Source of the DNA: Amblyomma americanum
Lineage: Eukaryota; Arthropoda; Arachnida; Ixodida; Ixodidae
Direction of reading: 5' to 3'
DNA: 64,000 nt
Assembly: GCF_052857255.1 (NCBI RefSeq)
Contig: NC_135500.1
Location: 165,331,183 to 165,395,182 of the forward strand
The notes beneath the pieces were generated by a model. That model saw nothing but the letters and a program-made list of their open reading frames with translations. It was not told where the DNA came from and did no database searches. Position numbers and translations under genes: made by a program. Each line of letters opens with the position of its first letter. The first letter of the stretch is position 1. Of this stretch, positions 22,231 to 36,096 are shown piece after piece.

Positions 22231-24746
22231 GTTGAAGTGTCAGCTATCGTCGCTACTACTTCTCTCCAGAGCTAAACGAAGTATGAGAATTGTTTTATTA
22301 TGTCCGTTGTCATCGGATACTTTTCTTTTTTTTCTGATTTTTGTCATGTCCATTGCCTTCACATATGACGTTGGCAAAAGCTGTCCTGAAGACCTTATTT
22401 CTTTTTTTCCCCAAAAAAGAACAAAACTGCAGAGACGCAGTTTTTCTGGTTACCTGATGAAGGGGGTACCGTACCCTTTTGTAAATGGCTGTCCCGTATC
22501 ACCTGCTACCATCCTCACGGTTACCGCCTACACCACACGAGCGCCTTCCGCGTGCACTGCGCTCTGCATCTCCATCTCTACCGCATCATTAATCTACGCC
22601 ACACTGTACTTTACTCTAGCGCTGCACTGAGTACCTCTTTCTGGGACTGAACCAAAGAAGTCCTTGCAGCGCGTACTTGCAAAATTTCAGACTGTTCCCA
22701 CTCGTGCCTACTCCGGAGCCCCGGTATGCGGCACTGTTCCACGGCCGCCGCCCCTTTTGTGGAGCGAAGCCAGGACGCCACGCGAGAAGACAACGGCAAA
22801 GCTAGAGACCCCCTCCTCCTCCCAAGCCCGCCCGAATCTTGTCGAGGCGTCGACGGGCGCCCACGGAGTGTAGAGAGAGAGAGATGGCGATTGCGGAGGT
22901 CATGCATCAACGTCAGGAAAAGAGGCGGTTCGCGAGCTTTCGCCAGGGCGTCCCAAAAAGCCGCCCGCGGCAGTTTTCTTACTTTTCATCTTTTTTTGTT
23001 GTTGTCATGCCGCTTGTCTTTCCAAAGGCCTTGTCTCTGTAGATCCCCACTCAGCTCGGTAGTGTGCCGAGGCAGGTCCTCGACGTGACCTTGAGGACAA
23101 CATCGGTTCCCACCGTCGGGTGGCGGTTTACGGTCGCCTCTACTCGTCGCCGGCCCCGTTGTTATACACGTGCGAAAGCGCCTATTTCCAAGAATGCCGT
23201 GACAATCGCTGTCTCTGCCCGTCCGATGTTTACTGCACGCCATCTTCCTTCCTCCGTTACTTCGGCGCTTTGTTGTCTTCGGGTGTTCTTTTTTGCTCTC
23301 CCTTCTTTTATGACTCTGCTGTGATGAAAGATAGAACGGAGCAGCACTTTTGTTCACCTTTCGGCACTCAAGCTGCGCGCTTGTGTGTTCCTTCCGACCA
23401 GCGAGATATCTCTTTCCTCGTACCACGTGACGACAAGGGCACTCGTTCAAGAGTATGCGACGAGAGGACAGACACTGAGCAGGGCAGAGATAACGTGCGC
23501 AAAGTGCAGCGGAGTGATACAAAGGTTCCACCTATTTGATGCTCGTGACATAATGTAGCGCAGTCCCGCGTATCCGTGAGCGTGTCTGAGTGAAGGCCAC
23601 TATCGTATACAGGCAAAAAGAAATGCCTCTTCTCTCTTGGTGCGCCCTTTCTCAAAAAGCGAAGACTTCTGTCGATGCTGAGTGCCACGGCGATGAATAT
23701 CTGGCTCGCTTTTACGACTTGACGACGTCGACAGAAAAGCATTCGGAAGGGCGTGGGTTAATCGACGGGCGCTGAAAACTGGCGTCTCGCGAACGCTGCA
23801 CGCTTTATCATTTATTCTTCCCCTCCCCCGCGAGCAAGTACGAGATCAAGGCCTGATGGTTCCACGCTGTCTCGTTCACACTTGAAAATTTAATTCCATT
23901 TTATTTGCTCTCGCTTCCGTCTTTGAGTATTCTACCCTTGTTTTTGTTTTTTTCATGGAAGATGAAAAAGTAATGGGGATTGTCAGCTGTAAACGTGGCG
24001 TAAGAAAGACGAAAAACAACGCAGACATACAATTAGCGCAATAAGATATGATGCAGCAGAGTAGAAATTTAAAGAAAACACATTCACGTATGTTTCCTAT
24101 AAATGTTGATTTCGTGTTGTGAACAAGCTCAGTTGAAAATAAGCGTTGTCTCTCGCATTTCTTCCTCGTGCCCTGTTTACAACTAAGAATTGCCGTTACA
24201 ATGCATCGATTTAAGCACCAAGCTATTTTTGACCGATGTAAGCCAAGAAAAAGCTGTAGCAAGGAAACAAATCAAATAAAACGTCAGCCAAGATAACCAT
24301 TTGCGAGAAAATGTATTGCTTGGAACAATTACAATCTTTAACGAAGTTAAAGGAGCAGACAACCCTTGTAGTTGGCTCTACGTGTACATACCACGAAACG
24401 TCGACCTCCACGTAAATAACCTCCCTGCCTATCACTCACAACCAAGCGAAACATCATGGGCTTTCCCTCACAGTCTCCGGGAACGAAGCTTCGCTCGCCG
24501 GCAATCTGTACTGGCGCAGATTGTTTCCCTGATGGAGCGGTGCTACTCAGCCTTCCCCGGGACATATTGTCCACGCGCGGGCGCGGTCCGTAATGAGTAC
24601 CGAGCTTCTCCCACAGCCTCGGGGCAGGCAGCACTCTCTTCATGGGCAGGGTGTGGTCCCGGAGGTCCTGGAACTAGGGTCAAGTGGCCGCACCGCTGCC
24701 CTTCAAAGCCTGGCTGTGCTATCTATTCCGCTATACGCCGGCGCAG

Positions 24747-24773
24747 CCCCCCCCCCCCCCCCCCCCCCCCCCC
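24747..24773. repeat. C27 homopolymer
   Basis: 27 consecutive C. Similar runs are C29 at 48679-48707, G26 at 44223-44248, G21 at 18473-18493, G20 at 31698-31717, G19 at 45791-45809, C17 at 61918-61934, C16 at 31846-31861 and G14 at 12713-12726. Confidence 0.95.
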
Positions 24774-27737
24774 AGCCCCGATAACTTCTCGCTCGTTCCG
24801 AGTTCAAGGGGGCGCATCGCCGGGATGTATACGCTGCCCTGGCGGCTTCGGAATGTGGAGAACGCGCCAGGGCGTCCCTTTCGCTTCCGGTGACGCTTCC
24901 GGATCAATGCGTTGCTGCGTTTGAGGCCTCTGTGGGCGGTGAGCGGATCTATGCAGTTCAAACTGGGAGCGATTCTTCGCGCATGCTGTAGAACAGGACG
25001 TCCCGTACTTGTAGCACGGGGTAGGGAGAGGTTGTGAAGCAGTTTTGTGAAGATTACTTTCAGTGGCAATTAAGGTAATAAGGGGGATGAAGTTATGCAC
25101 TAGTGTCGTTCGAACAGCCACCGAGCCGCCGACGTAAGATCCTACCCGACTGCTCTAAAACCATGTGTAGGACAGTAGTTTTGGTGCCTATACGCGACGT
25201 TCCCCGTTTTCTTGTACCCGCTTGCAATCGCACTCTAATGGATGTTGCGCGTTGGAAACGCACGCAATCCGGCCAGTGTTGTCACTGACGGCTGCAGCGC
25301 TATATAGCTGAAAAGTATGGTTCTGAAAAAAAAAGAAAAGCAAGAAAGAAGAAACCGCTTTTCAGGACAATTGTTCCGCGCCTCTCCGCTCTTCAGTGTC
25401 CGCTCGAAGCGAAGCGCTCTCGTTTCTAACGTTGCGTAAACGATCCCCGAAGGCCGTTTGGTGTCGACCCGCTGCCGATAAACGTACAAGAAAAATATAA
25501 AAAACGACTGTTTTACGAGGACAGGTGCATCGAGCTCAAAAACAAAAAAAAACAGTAATGAGCGAGTAGCATTTCGAAGGTATGCACGCAAGCGCAGAAA
25601 CACCGAACGAGGACGGCGAACAGTAGTGTGAGGGACCTCCAAAGTTGGAAACAATCCGTCGTTTCCAAGCTCCCCTGACTCACGCACACAGCCGCGCCCC
25701 ATTTCGGCGATCTCCAAACGACGACGCGTCTTCGTCCTCCACCCTTTACTCACTCGCTGTCTCGCACGGGGCCGAAAATAGGCGAAAAGGCCCCGCAGCA
25801 CTGACCGCCCAGGCTCGCGTGTGTGTACAGTATGCGAGAAGAACAACTGAGTGCGCAGTAATCACAGGGAAGGAGTCGGCCTGTGCTAGCCGAACGCAGA
25901 TACGCACAGCTCAGCCGCGTGTTCGCTACCAGGGCGCCAGCGCGTCGACCTTCCACTGAGGGCGCTGAAGCGGAGAGGGCCAGCATAGGTGCGTGCGTGT
26001 GTGTGTATTGACGCTGTTGGCTTCTACGCAGTCGCTGTTTCGGGGCGACTCGGCGGCCCGTGACGGGGTTCCTTTTTTTTCGGCGGACGACGACGCTCCG
26101 ATGAATGAACGAGGCCACGCTCTCTCGCGAGGCAGCGAAAGACACGCGTGTACTTAAGTCTGGGCCAGGGGGCGGCGTAACGCCGAAATGTGCGTAGCGT
26201 ATCCGAGCAAGCCATGGCTGGAAGCGGCGGTGCGAATAGCGGGCGACTTAAATCCGCTAGTGACCCGGGAAATGTTTACCTCCGGAGAGGCGGCGACCAG
26301 TGCATGTGTGAGCTTGAGTGCCTGTTACTGAACTGGAGGCACACACGTATACGTGTGTGCCTTGTGCACGACACTTTTGGTGTGCGCAACCGGGAGAGAT
26401 AAGTAGATCAAGAAGGTGACGGACAACAAGATACATCTCGGACGAGGTATGCGGTACGCGGATGGACTTCCGCGGTAGACTTTCGTCAGAGAAATAAACA
26501 CTGCCAAACTTCCAGTTGTCAGAAGTCTTTCTGTGTTTATTTCACGGGTAAGACTAACGCTTTACATTTTGTAGAAGGATAACGCACATGTTGAGACGAA
26601 GCTGCTGCTTTGACATGTATCCCCGCAAACTGCATAACAGCCAATAATGGCCATTGTCACCATCGCCGTTCTTAACGTTATTTTCATAATCAGTAGCCAT
26701 ATCATGTTGGCAGAGATGATGACGGTGGCCACGAGTTAGTTGAAATGAGGGGATTAAATTCTTGTTTAGGCAACGTGGCTACTGCTGGCAGAAAACAGGA
26801 ATTAATTGGAGATCTCAAGGCCTTTTGTCTTGCAGTAGACTCACACAGAGACAGAGTGATTGCATATACAGTTTTACAGGGCATTGTATGGTCTCTGCAA
26901 GGCACTCGCGCAGCTCGTGCTATGCCAGCCACAGAGCCATGATCGAAGCTATTCCCTCAATGTATGGCACACATCCAGTAAATCACTTCGGTAATCGCGA
27001 TAGGGTGCTGTACATACGAGGCGCCAGCCGATTCTCTACCGTTGTCAAGTGCAAGGCGCTCTGAGAATGCGGCCCCTGATCTTCTGGCGGCATTTGGTTG
27101 TGTGCCTCTCACTCCAGCGCCAACGAAACGTCAGTTAGGCCCTACACCGGCATATGCGAGCCCTCGGAAAGGCGCGAACAGATTATCCGGTGGGGCGTCG
27201 CAGGGCGTGGCTCCACGGGTGTTTACACCAAAAAAGAAAGGAATCAATGGAGGAATAAATTAATATATAGGCTGTTCGGTCAGGGTTCAAGAAACACAAT
27301 GTGCTTCCGCTGCGTGTTCGATCGGCGTGGCCTGCGTTTACACCGGAAGCATATACAATTTCTCTCTCTTTCTCTCTTTCACCTGTTTGGTAAAGGGTCA
27401 CGGCTTTCGACCCGCCACGAAGGGACGCGAACTGCCGTGAACATACACGCTGGCAACCGGCAGATCGCTACGGTAGTTCACAAGTGCGTACGTTCTTCTT
27501 TCGTGCTTCTCTTTTTTTTTTTTCCTCACGAAAGGGTCTGTCGTTAAAGCGAAGACTTTCGAGGCTACGTGTAGATAAATGCAAAATTGTTACCTACACT
27601 GGCCTACCCCGTGTCGGAGTAGCACATATGTAAATCGCAGTAGAGCCGCAACGGTCTTGTGGACTGGACGATTCAGTTTCCAGCATGAATTAAAGACGTT
27701 TCAGCTGCGCCCTTCGTTGAGGCCGGTTTCATTTTAC

Positions 27738-27740
27738 TCC

Positions 27741-27773
<33 letters not shown>
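27738..27773. repeat. (CT)n microsatellite
   Basis: 36 bp of mostly CT dinucleotides. Confidence 0.95.
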
Positions 27774-28536
27774 AGGATTACCATCTCCTCTCGACCTTTC
27801 TGGCCTGCTGGAAGCTGTTGAGGTGGTCACTGCGCAAAGCATACAACTGACCTAATCGGCGGCTATAGTTCAAGGGGTAGAAAACGGTAAAATACATATC
27901 GTATAATAGTCGGGCCCACTTTTAACGAACCAGACGGTCACGCGGACGGCGTTCGTTGTATCCGAAGTTCGTAGAAAGAGGACTTCCAATGTGCTAGTTT
28001 TGTGGCGCTTCCTTTCTGATGATGAGCTCGAAAACATGTCCCGTGTCTCATTTCACACAAGTAAACTGACGAGTGGTCCATGGCAGTTTATTATCAGTGA
28101 CACCCGCGTGTGTCGCCGAGTGTGACAAGGGGCTGAAAGAAACAGAGCATGTGTGAAGAGGAGTGTTTCAAGGCAGCTTCAAACCTGCCGGCATGCGTCG
28201 ACTTTTGTTGTAGGCCTCGGCAAAAGGATGTCAAAACTGAGGAAAAAAGTACTATTATTCCCTGCAGTTTATCGCGAAACATCTTTTATATATACTTTAG
28301 TCACCAAGATTCACACTAGTAATGGTTGTTGGATAAAGTACGTGGTTGATATTAAATTATGATGCACGGAGGTAGGAGTGGATGTCAAGACAGGACAAGG
28401 GTAATCTTTAAACACGAATACGCCTATAAAAGGAGTAGAAAAGGAGTAAGCTGTCCTCTATAGCGCACTGCGAGTTATAAAAAAGGGGCGTGCGCCATAG
28501 AGGCCAGTTTATCCCCTGTTTACTCTTTTCTCTGCA

Positions 28537-28700
28537 GAGTGCAGCAGGGGGCGTGAGATGGACAGGTGGGCGGATGAGATTAAGAACAAGTTTCTGGCCA
28601 TAAGGTGGCTGCAGCTGGCACAGGAAAGGATTCATTGGAGGGACACGGGAGAGTTCTTTGTCCTGTAGTGGACGCGGTTAGGGGGATGCTGACGATGTAC
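28537..28700 (+). mobile_element. RTE-type LINE 3' fragment
   Basis: The sequence contains GGGCGGATGAGATTAAGAAC and CGGGAGAGTTCTTTGTCCTG, matching the better copies at 54228 and 59742. It is short and decayed. Confidence 0.65.
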
Positions 28701-29650
28701 GGATCAGCATCACACAGGGAACCGCAGCAGCCATTACATGCCCATGTCACCGAAATAAAAGAAAAAGAGAGGCGGATCTGCGTTCCATTCGGTGTCGTCT
28801 CCTGCGCCGCACGAAGCACCCATTTTTTATTCAGCATGAATGCTCGTCCCCACCGCAGCCACCCACAAATCCAATTTTTCCACCTCTATACTAACGCAGA
28901 ATTGTGAACAATTTTTTTTTTTTTTGACGCACAGTGATCGTGACTCAGCCGGCCGCGACCAACTCCTCTGTACAGATGTGTCTTTACATATAGGCAGGAT
29001 AAACAAAACAAAACGTTGACAAACAACAAGCAACTCACTGCAGGTTCTGAGAGAAAGATCCCAACAAGCACTGTATACGATAAAGTCGTTTGGTGTCAGC
29101 TCCGCAATGCCACCTGCTCTGTCGCACTCATTCTAGAGGACGCGTCTCCGCAGTCGCATGCCATCCTCTTTGTCCAAAGCAACCCAACACCGTTTACAGC
29201 AGTATGAATATCTCGGCATTTTTTTTCTTGCTTTGATGCTCTGCGAGACTCATTGAAAAGCGAACGACACTCTTCCCTTCCCCCCGTATCTCTTTTCAGT
29301 CGTGGTGGGCAGCGGTCAGCGCTACATCGCATACTAGCTGCGGGTTGATGGATGCCCGCATGACGATGTCTATGGGCCCCACGACCGCGACCCCGCGAGC
29401 AGTGACCGCTGGTACATATCGGATAAATCGGCACGCTTGTTTGGCCGCTTGTTTGTCGGTCACCCGATACACAATGCGTCCGGCAAAGCGCAGCTTTTGT
29501 TGGTATTGTTTTGCTTGTGGTGTCCCGTTCCCTCGCTGCTCGATTGTTTGTTCGAAGCCTGCCGCGCTACGTCCGGCAAACTACCGCAATTTTTTATGCG
29601 ATCTCGTCTTGCTTCTACCCCACTTTGTCTTTTTTTTACACTGTACGCGC

Positions 29651-29682
29651 AAAAACAAACAAACAAATAAACAAACAAACAG
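29651..29682. repeat. (AAAC)n microsatellite
   Basis: Eight units with one interruption. Confidence 0.95.
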
Positions 29683-30007
29683 AGTCGAATTGTCGCCCAA
29701 ACATTGTGTGGGGAACGCGTGTATATACCATCGGCATCATTTACGAGCCGAGTAGCGAAGGGACACGGCGACGGCACGGAAACGGGAGAGCTCAACTATT
29801 CAGCTCACGTCACCAAGCGAGGACCGGTTGTTCTACGCGTTACGTTTCACCCACCGGGCTTCGCCCATTCTTTTCCTCTGCCCCTGCCGCGCGGATGTGG
29901 GCGTGAAAGTGATATACGTCTTCATTCTTACGTCGTGTTTGCTGCGAGGTGAGGAGTCACTTGTGCGTGTGGCAGTGCATTGTTATTCGGTTCTTGTTAT
30001 TGTGCTG

Positions 30008-30240
30008 TGCCGCCGCGGTGGCTCAGTGGTTATGGCGCTCGGCTGCTGCCCTGAAAGACGCGGTTCGATACCGGCCCCGGCGGTCACATTTCGATGGAGG
30101 TGAAACGGTAGAAGTCACTGTACTGCGCGATGTCAGCGCACGTTAAAGAAACCCATGCGGTCGAAATTATCCGGAGCCCTCCACTACGGCGTGCCTTATA
30201 ACCTGAGTCGTTTTAGGATATTAAAGCCCATAAAACCAAT
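30008..30240 (+). mobile_element. tRNA-derived SINE, second subfamily
   Basis: The head is typical (GCGGTGGCTCAGTGG, box B GGTTCGATACC). The 3' end, however, is the CCTGAGTCG...TTAAAGCCCATAAAACC form rather than the CT-rich form. The same ending is seen at 53386 and 60839. Confidence 0.82.
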
Positions 30241-32213
30241 CTTTTTTTTTTCTTAGTTCTCAACTTTCACAACACTGCATAGTTGCCATGGAACTGCACC
30301 GATACGCCTGTCTAGAGTACTGCTGTGCAATGTAAGCGCATTCAAAATGCATACCTAACAAGTACGCAAGTACTGACAGTGCAAGGAGATCATTTCAAGC
30401 AGAAGAGCTCCAGCCTGCAACATGTCGCACTGTAAAGAAAATCATTTTTCCAACTCTAGTAGCGAACCTCTCAATACACGGCTGTCTGAATTTATGCGCA
30501 CAATGAAAGAAAGCTTTAAATGAGATCCAGGTGCAATTCGTGCATTAGTCGCAGACACTGACGCAAGACAAAGATCTCCCGCCAGACGCATGGCTAGCTG
30601 ACTCCCGACAAAATATGGGCGCTTCGTCGCGTCGGTAGACGAAGGCAGGTAAAGGAATAGCGCCGTAGCGACCGCACAAAAATAGATCGCCCGCTTCCGG
30701 CCCGGGGTCCCGTATTTCGCGCTTCAACATATGCCAGCAGAGTACTACGTATATATTCGGAGACATGCGTTTTTGCTCCTTTAGTGCCATGGTATCGTCA
30801 AGAGTTCTGTGCAGCGCTACGCAAACTGAGAAAATTGAAAGGCGTGGCAGTCAGCCTGTGAGTGCCACAATGAAATTCGTATCAGTACGTACAGTGTTGC
30901 GATAAAATTTAGCGCTTAAATTATTGATGAAAAAATGTCCGGGTGACATTCCCGAAGGATTATTATACATTGTAAGTGTACAAATAAAGCTTATTGGCTT
31001 TTGATCAGGTGGCTTTTAATCACATTTTCCTCGGGAAAAAAAACAGCGTCAAGTTCTCAAAACTACATGTAGGCACCAAATGGGGTTTTAAGCCTTTTGA
31101 TGATTGTGTTGTCGTGTGAAGTTGAGATGATGTCACGAAGATATATTGTGTGCAATGATATGCGGTGTACAGGTATATTTCTTGGTTTTCGCTTTCTTGG
31201 TAGTTGTACAAACATTTTTAACAACTGCAAAGGCGGGTACCTTTCGAGAACATAGTCGCGACTCGTGCCGTGTCGATTGCCCAAGACGCGTGAAGAAAGC
31301 TCCGACTGCGCCGCTAATTACCCTTATGAGAACGTGCTCTCAGCAGCATTTAATATGACTACTCTATTTCATCCCTATAAAGAAGCCCCGCATCCAGATC
31401 GGATGCGTCTCTGTCGCTTCACTGGACTGAGCAGATCTTTCACTTCCACAGCACTGCACGGATATTAGCTAGATACGGAGTGATAGGTGAGGTCGAGGGG
31501 TCCCTGCGTGCTGCAAATCACGGGTGACGCATGCTAGAACTTGTGGCGGCCGGGAGCTTTCAGTAGAGAACAGGATGCAAAGGTGGATGCCGTTGGTGAG
31601 GTAGACGGGATGGAGGGACGGCACGTCGGCTGTTTGCGAGGAGAAAGGGAGATGAGTGGTGGAGGGCAAGTTTAGTCGGCAGGGTCCGTCGGGGTGCGGG
31701 GGGGGGGGGGGGGGGGGTTGCAGGCGAGCAGCTGTTCTTGAGAAGGAGCCCAGGCGGCACGCGCCGCGCACGTGCCACGCGGCACGCGCCGAATAAGAGC
31801 ATCCGCTCGTTCAAGGACCCCCGGCTGAAAAGAACCCCTATGCTGCCCCCCCCCCCCCCCCTTCCCCGGCACCGGATGCGCCTCCTGGCTTCGCCCCTCT
31901 TTCTCATCGCGTCCCGGAGCTACGACCCGACCTGGCGGCCGACCCCGCGATTCTGCTGTATGCATACACGTTCGAGCGCCTCTGTGCGTTCGTCGTTTCC
32001 CTTGCGTGTCTGGGGAAGCAGCTTTTGGTCTACGTGTTTTTCACGCGGGCGGGAAATGACCGACTTGAGCCTAAGCCGCGTCTGCTGGCTGGCGCCGGTT
32101 ATATGCTTTGCGATGTTCTTCAATTTCGCGCCGATACTTATTCCAAACAGGCCGAGGCGGACTGCTTCGCCGCTGTATGTTAGTAGCTTAGAAAACTAAC
32201 TATATGTTAGTAA

Positions 32214-33151
32214 TACCCCTGTCACACGGGCATTTCGAGGGCCCTCGAACCGATAGTCTATCGACTCAAAGGCGATCGAGCGCTGCTACACGGGCAGTTT
32301 CAATGGCGATCGAGTCAATAGCCTATCGAGTCAACGGAGCAGCGCGGAACTCCATCGAGATTTCGAGGGTCTTCGAGCGCTGCCCAAGGTTGCTAGCGTT
32401 GCTTCGAGCGGCGCCAAGCGCACTTTCGTACACGACACATTCAAGGTACAAAAGCATGAACAAACATTATTCGCCTAGACTTTAATGCTAGCAGTCTGTA
32501 CAATATTTCTAAAATTGTATCAGACTGGTTTTAACCGCATTAAGCGCATTAATTTAGCGTTGCGGTATTTGCGTTGTTTGCGTACTTTGCGTTGACAACA
32601 TGGCGGCGCCCTGCCCGCCCGCTTCGCAGCGATAACAGCTTCGTCGCTAATCCCTCAAAGCAATATCGTGTTCTAAAAGCTGTTGTATTCGCCTTCGATT
32701 TGCCCATTATTACCCTCGCATAAAGTTCCAAGAGACAAATAGCTTTTCTTTTTCGGATATCAAGGCGACTTCCCATGTGTTAAGCCTGACGAAGCAGCGC
32801 TCCGACGCAGTTGGGCTGGCTTGGTTTTGGCTCATCTTGTATTAGAGTGGCTACAGCAGTGTCTGCATCTGTCCGTCGCGTGCGTGCAATTAAAAGGGTA
32901 TTAAACAACATGCGCGTATGCGTGTACTTAAGCATTTCGTATACATTTATCAAATATTTTTGTTATTTTTGTAAAATCTAAAGTAGCGATTGTGGCGCCA
33001 CACAAGCGTAGCGTGAGACACGAGAACCATTTCAATGGCCATTGAGATTTGCCGTGTAGCAGCGACACAACTCCTTCGAGTTCGATGGTGATTGAGAATC
33101 TCGAAGACCCTCGACTCGATCGGCATTGAAACTGGCCGTGTGACAGGGGTA
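32214..33151. mobile_element. 938-bp non-autonomous DNA transposon, copy 1
   Basis: The ends are inverted repeats beginning TACCCCTGTCACACGG. A second, internal repeat of the end (CACGGGCAGTTTCAATGGCG) occurs inside each end. TAA lies immediately outside both ends (32211-32213 and 33152-33154), a possible 3-bp target duplication as in PIF/Harbinger elements. No transposase frame exists. The interior is AT-rich. Confidence 0.72.
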
Positions 33152-34476
33152 TAACTTAGAATACTGGACTTTACTAAAGTAGTCCAGTTAATTTTAGCCT
33201 CCTGGGCCGTGATATTTTTGACGACTAAATTAACTGAACGGCGTTACCTTCGCGTGAATGTTTGGATTTTATTCTCTCAGGCGGCAGTTTCTCATGCAAG
33301 TGACGCCACTGATGAAGAAGCAGCATTTTGAAAAAATGGTGGATTACATAATTAAGTGTTCATCTGAACCACAGAACCGTGATCAGATTTCTACATGCAC
33401 GGATTTTCGACAGTCCGGATCTCACGCCATCGGATTTCTTACAGTAAGATACAACTTAAAAAGAAATACAGCAGTTGGCAACATCAATACTGTTGTTTAG
33501 GTAACAAGAAAAAGGTTCAACATCAGACTAGTAAACTTTTTCGCGAAGGAGCCGTCTGTGGCGGTCATGAATGTGTGTGGTGTTCGTAAAACTTTATTGG
33601 ATGCACTGGGGCGGGTTTTAGAGGAGAGTGGAGGGTTTCACCGCTCCATTGCCTTGGTGGTAGTCCTCATACCGGGACACCATTGGCAGTAGCCGCTGCC
33701 CGCGCTCTCTGAACCAGAGCCCTCTGGGACTCAAGGTCCAAGCAGCCGGACAAGGTCTCCTTCTAGCCCTCTCTCGTTGGCTGATTTACTCTCTTTATTT
33801 GCGGATTTTTCTGACAGGCCCATACCATATGATATGCGTGGGCGGAACTTTACTGTATACCGAGGTCACACTGGGCGCGATTTTTTTTTTTTTTGTACAC
33901 GGAGCGTCGTGAAAGGCTGAGTGCGTTTCTAATGGAATTATCGCCATTTGCTCATGTCTGCACCGTTGAAGTTACGCACTAGACAACAAAATAGCTCCCG
34001 TGATGGCACGTGAATGCCACTGGCGGTAGCGCAAAATTGATGTACTCCTGGGGATGAGCGCATCCCAGACTTTCGTTGGAATGCAACGTCTTTAAATGCC
34101 ATTCTCTATAATATTCAATTTACAGCAAGGCAAAGTTTACTGAACATTCCACCCAGTTGCCTTTGATGCCTTTTCTTATAGTACACTACTCCGAATCCTT
34201 GCCAACTTATCTGCGGGTGCCTTCGCCCCGTATTAAGCGCTAGCTAGCACATTAAGCCCCGACAGAGCAGCCCACCTCAGAAATATTCTCCCTCTGGCAT
34301 GGAACTCGACCTTCAGCGTTGTGCAGTTCGTTTCTGACCATGGGACCTCCCCTCGGTTGGCAGGGAATGCCATGTCAAGCATGAAGCGTCCTTGATGCAG
34401 CGAACCTCGAAGACTAAATTTGTCTCCTGTTGTTTTGGGTCAGTTATGCAAACGACAGACAGTGGCGTCTAGCGCT

Positions 34477-34850
34477 CTTTTTCGTCTTTGTGACATTCCA
34501 TGTCCAACATTCTTGGACAAAAATTTTGAATATTGGAAAACTGTAAGGTACTGATATAGAAATATTGGAGGCAATGGTCTATTCTTCCGATATGTAGCGA
34601 AATCTTTCTTTTATGGTGTTGCCATCGCTCGTATAGAGTAGTTAAGGCTGCCAGAAAGAAACCAATGGGGAACGCTCTTGACGATAGCAAAAATGGTAGT
34701 AGCAAAAAAAAAAATGCAAGCCTTCCAACAGGAGATCTGCGGATGTATTGATTGTTATAGTGAAACCTCACAATGTACGAAAAAAATTGCGCTCATAAAT
34801 CCTTTCCCGTCCAAAGCTGCTTTTGTCTAGAATTGTTGGGTTTGTTGTAT
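34477..34850 (+). repeat. Dispersed repeat, copy A
   Basis: It shares many blocks in the same order with 49165-49535, including ACTGTAAGGTACT, TATTCTTCCGATATGTAGC and TGTTATAGTGAAACCT. Unknown family, no coding capacity seen. Confidence 0.65.
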
Positions 34851-36096
34851 ACGATGAGTATTTCACAGTTGTACAGACGTTTCGGCTTGCTGGCTTTGTA
34901 TCCTGCATTCGACCTTCTTTATACTGTGCTGTGTTGTTTGCACTGCTTATTTCAACGCACAATGTGGAGACGATAGAAACGAAAGGCGAAAAACGCAGAG
35001 CATATATAACTGAACTGCAGGGGTACAAAACCTTAAGATCTATTATATCTGAATGAAATGTCTCAAGAAGCATGTCGGTAGAGCGAACCGTTAAAAAGAA
35101 AGTGTTGAAGGCACAGAGCCGAAGGGAGTAGGCCTGGCAGAGGACCGGTATGCATGGACACAGCAGCACACGCGCGCTGCTGCTGTGTCCAGCCAGGACG
35201 AATGGTGCGGGCGTCCTCGGCCCCCCTGCTGGGCGTCGGAGGGGCCCTAATGACCACCATCCCATACAGCCTGCACTCACGCACTCCAAGGCTGCACGCG
35301 CATCGGCGAAAACCATCGGCCTCTGCCGGTCCTGCGACCGTCTTCAATGCGCCGATGCTGCTGAGCGACTGAGCCACCGCCCGCTGCTCCTGCGTGACAT
35401 TTCGTTGTTTTGCTCTTTTATTGCACGTTTCGTTGTTTCTTGTCTTTGTTTTCGTCGCTTTAAGGGGGACCCGCATACGGTATGCGCACCGTGCGACAGA
35501 CACGCTCGTGTCGTGATTCACGACTGCCGTGGCCATTGTTTGCACGCCCAGTGCGTGGTCCATGGTCTGCTCGAAGACGTAGGCGATGAGCACGGGAGAA
35601 GAGTGCCGAGCAGAAAGGCAGGGACACGAGGACCAGGCCAGAAAGTGTCATTGTGCGCGTCTGTCTCACTGCAGTGGACGCGGGGTTTTTAGGCGACCCC
35701 TCCCGTTGCCTTGATTCCTTCTCGCTTTCAACCTCTCCCACTCCCTCTTACGCCGTTTTCTTTTTTTTTTTCTAAAGGAGCCAAACGATCTTGGCTCTCA
35801 ATCACCAGTTGGAAAATGACTCGTGGATCAGACGCACGTGCACGCATGGCGAACTGTCGGAGCTTTGGAGTGCTGCTGATGTCGTCGCGGGAAGCCTAGG
35901 TCATCTTGTGGCGCACAAAATTAAAAACCCAAGTGCGTGGCCGCGACCATGATAGCTCAATCAGTTAGGACTCGACTGCCGTAAAAAAAAAAAAAGTGTA
36001 CCATGAAAAAACCAAGGGGATTTTCTGTCTGACACTCTTTTTTGTAATCATACATGGTATGCAGCTTACTGTCATAAACGGTATTGAAAACACGTA

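Larger units (their letters stand above)
18943..29999. other. Intergenic stretch without a confident gene
   Basis: It contains the SINE at 21996, the RTE fragment at 28537, the homopolymer at 24747 and the microsatellites at 27738 and 29651. GC-rich islands at 20.4-21.0, 21.4-21.9 and 25.6-26.3 kb open long reading frames on both strands but show no family motif and no consistent splice structure. A 24-bp perfect palindrome made of ACACACGTATACGTGTGT lies at 26338-26361. Confidence 0.45.

Noticed and set aside
24301..24924. 207-residue plus-strand frame
   Set aside because: It reads through the C27 homopolymer as poly-Pro, and the minus strand is equally open at 24347-24643; no family match.
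35063..35692. Overlapping long frames on both strands
   Set aside because: Examined for an exon and for a SINE head (GCGGTGGCTCAGTCG on the minus strand resembles box A), but box B and consistent splice sites are missing.
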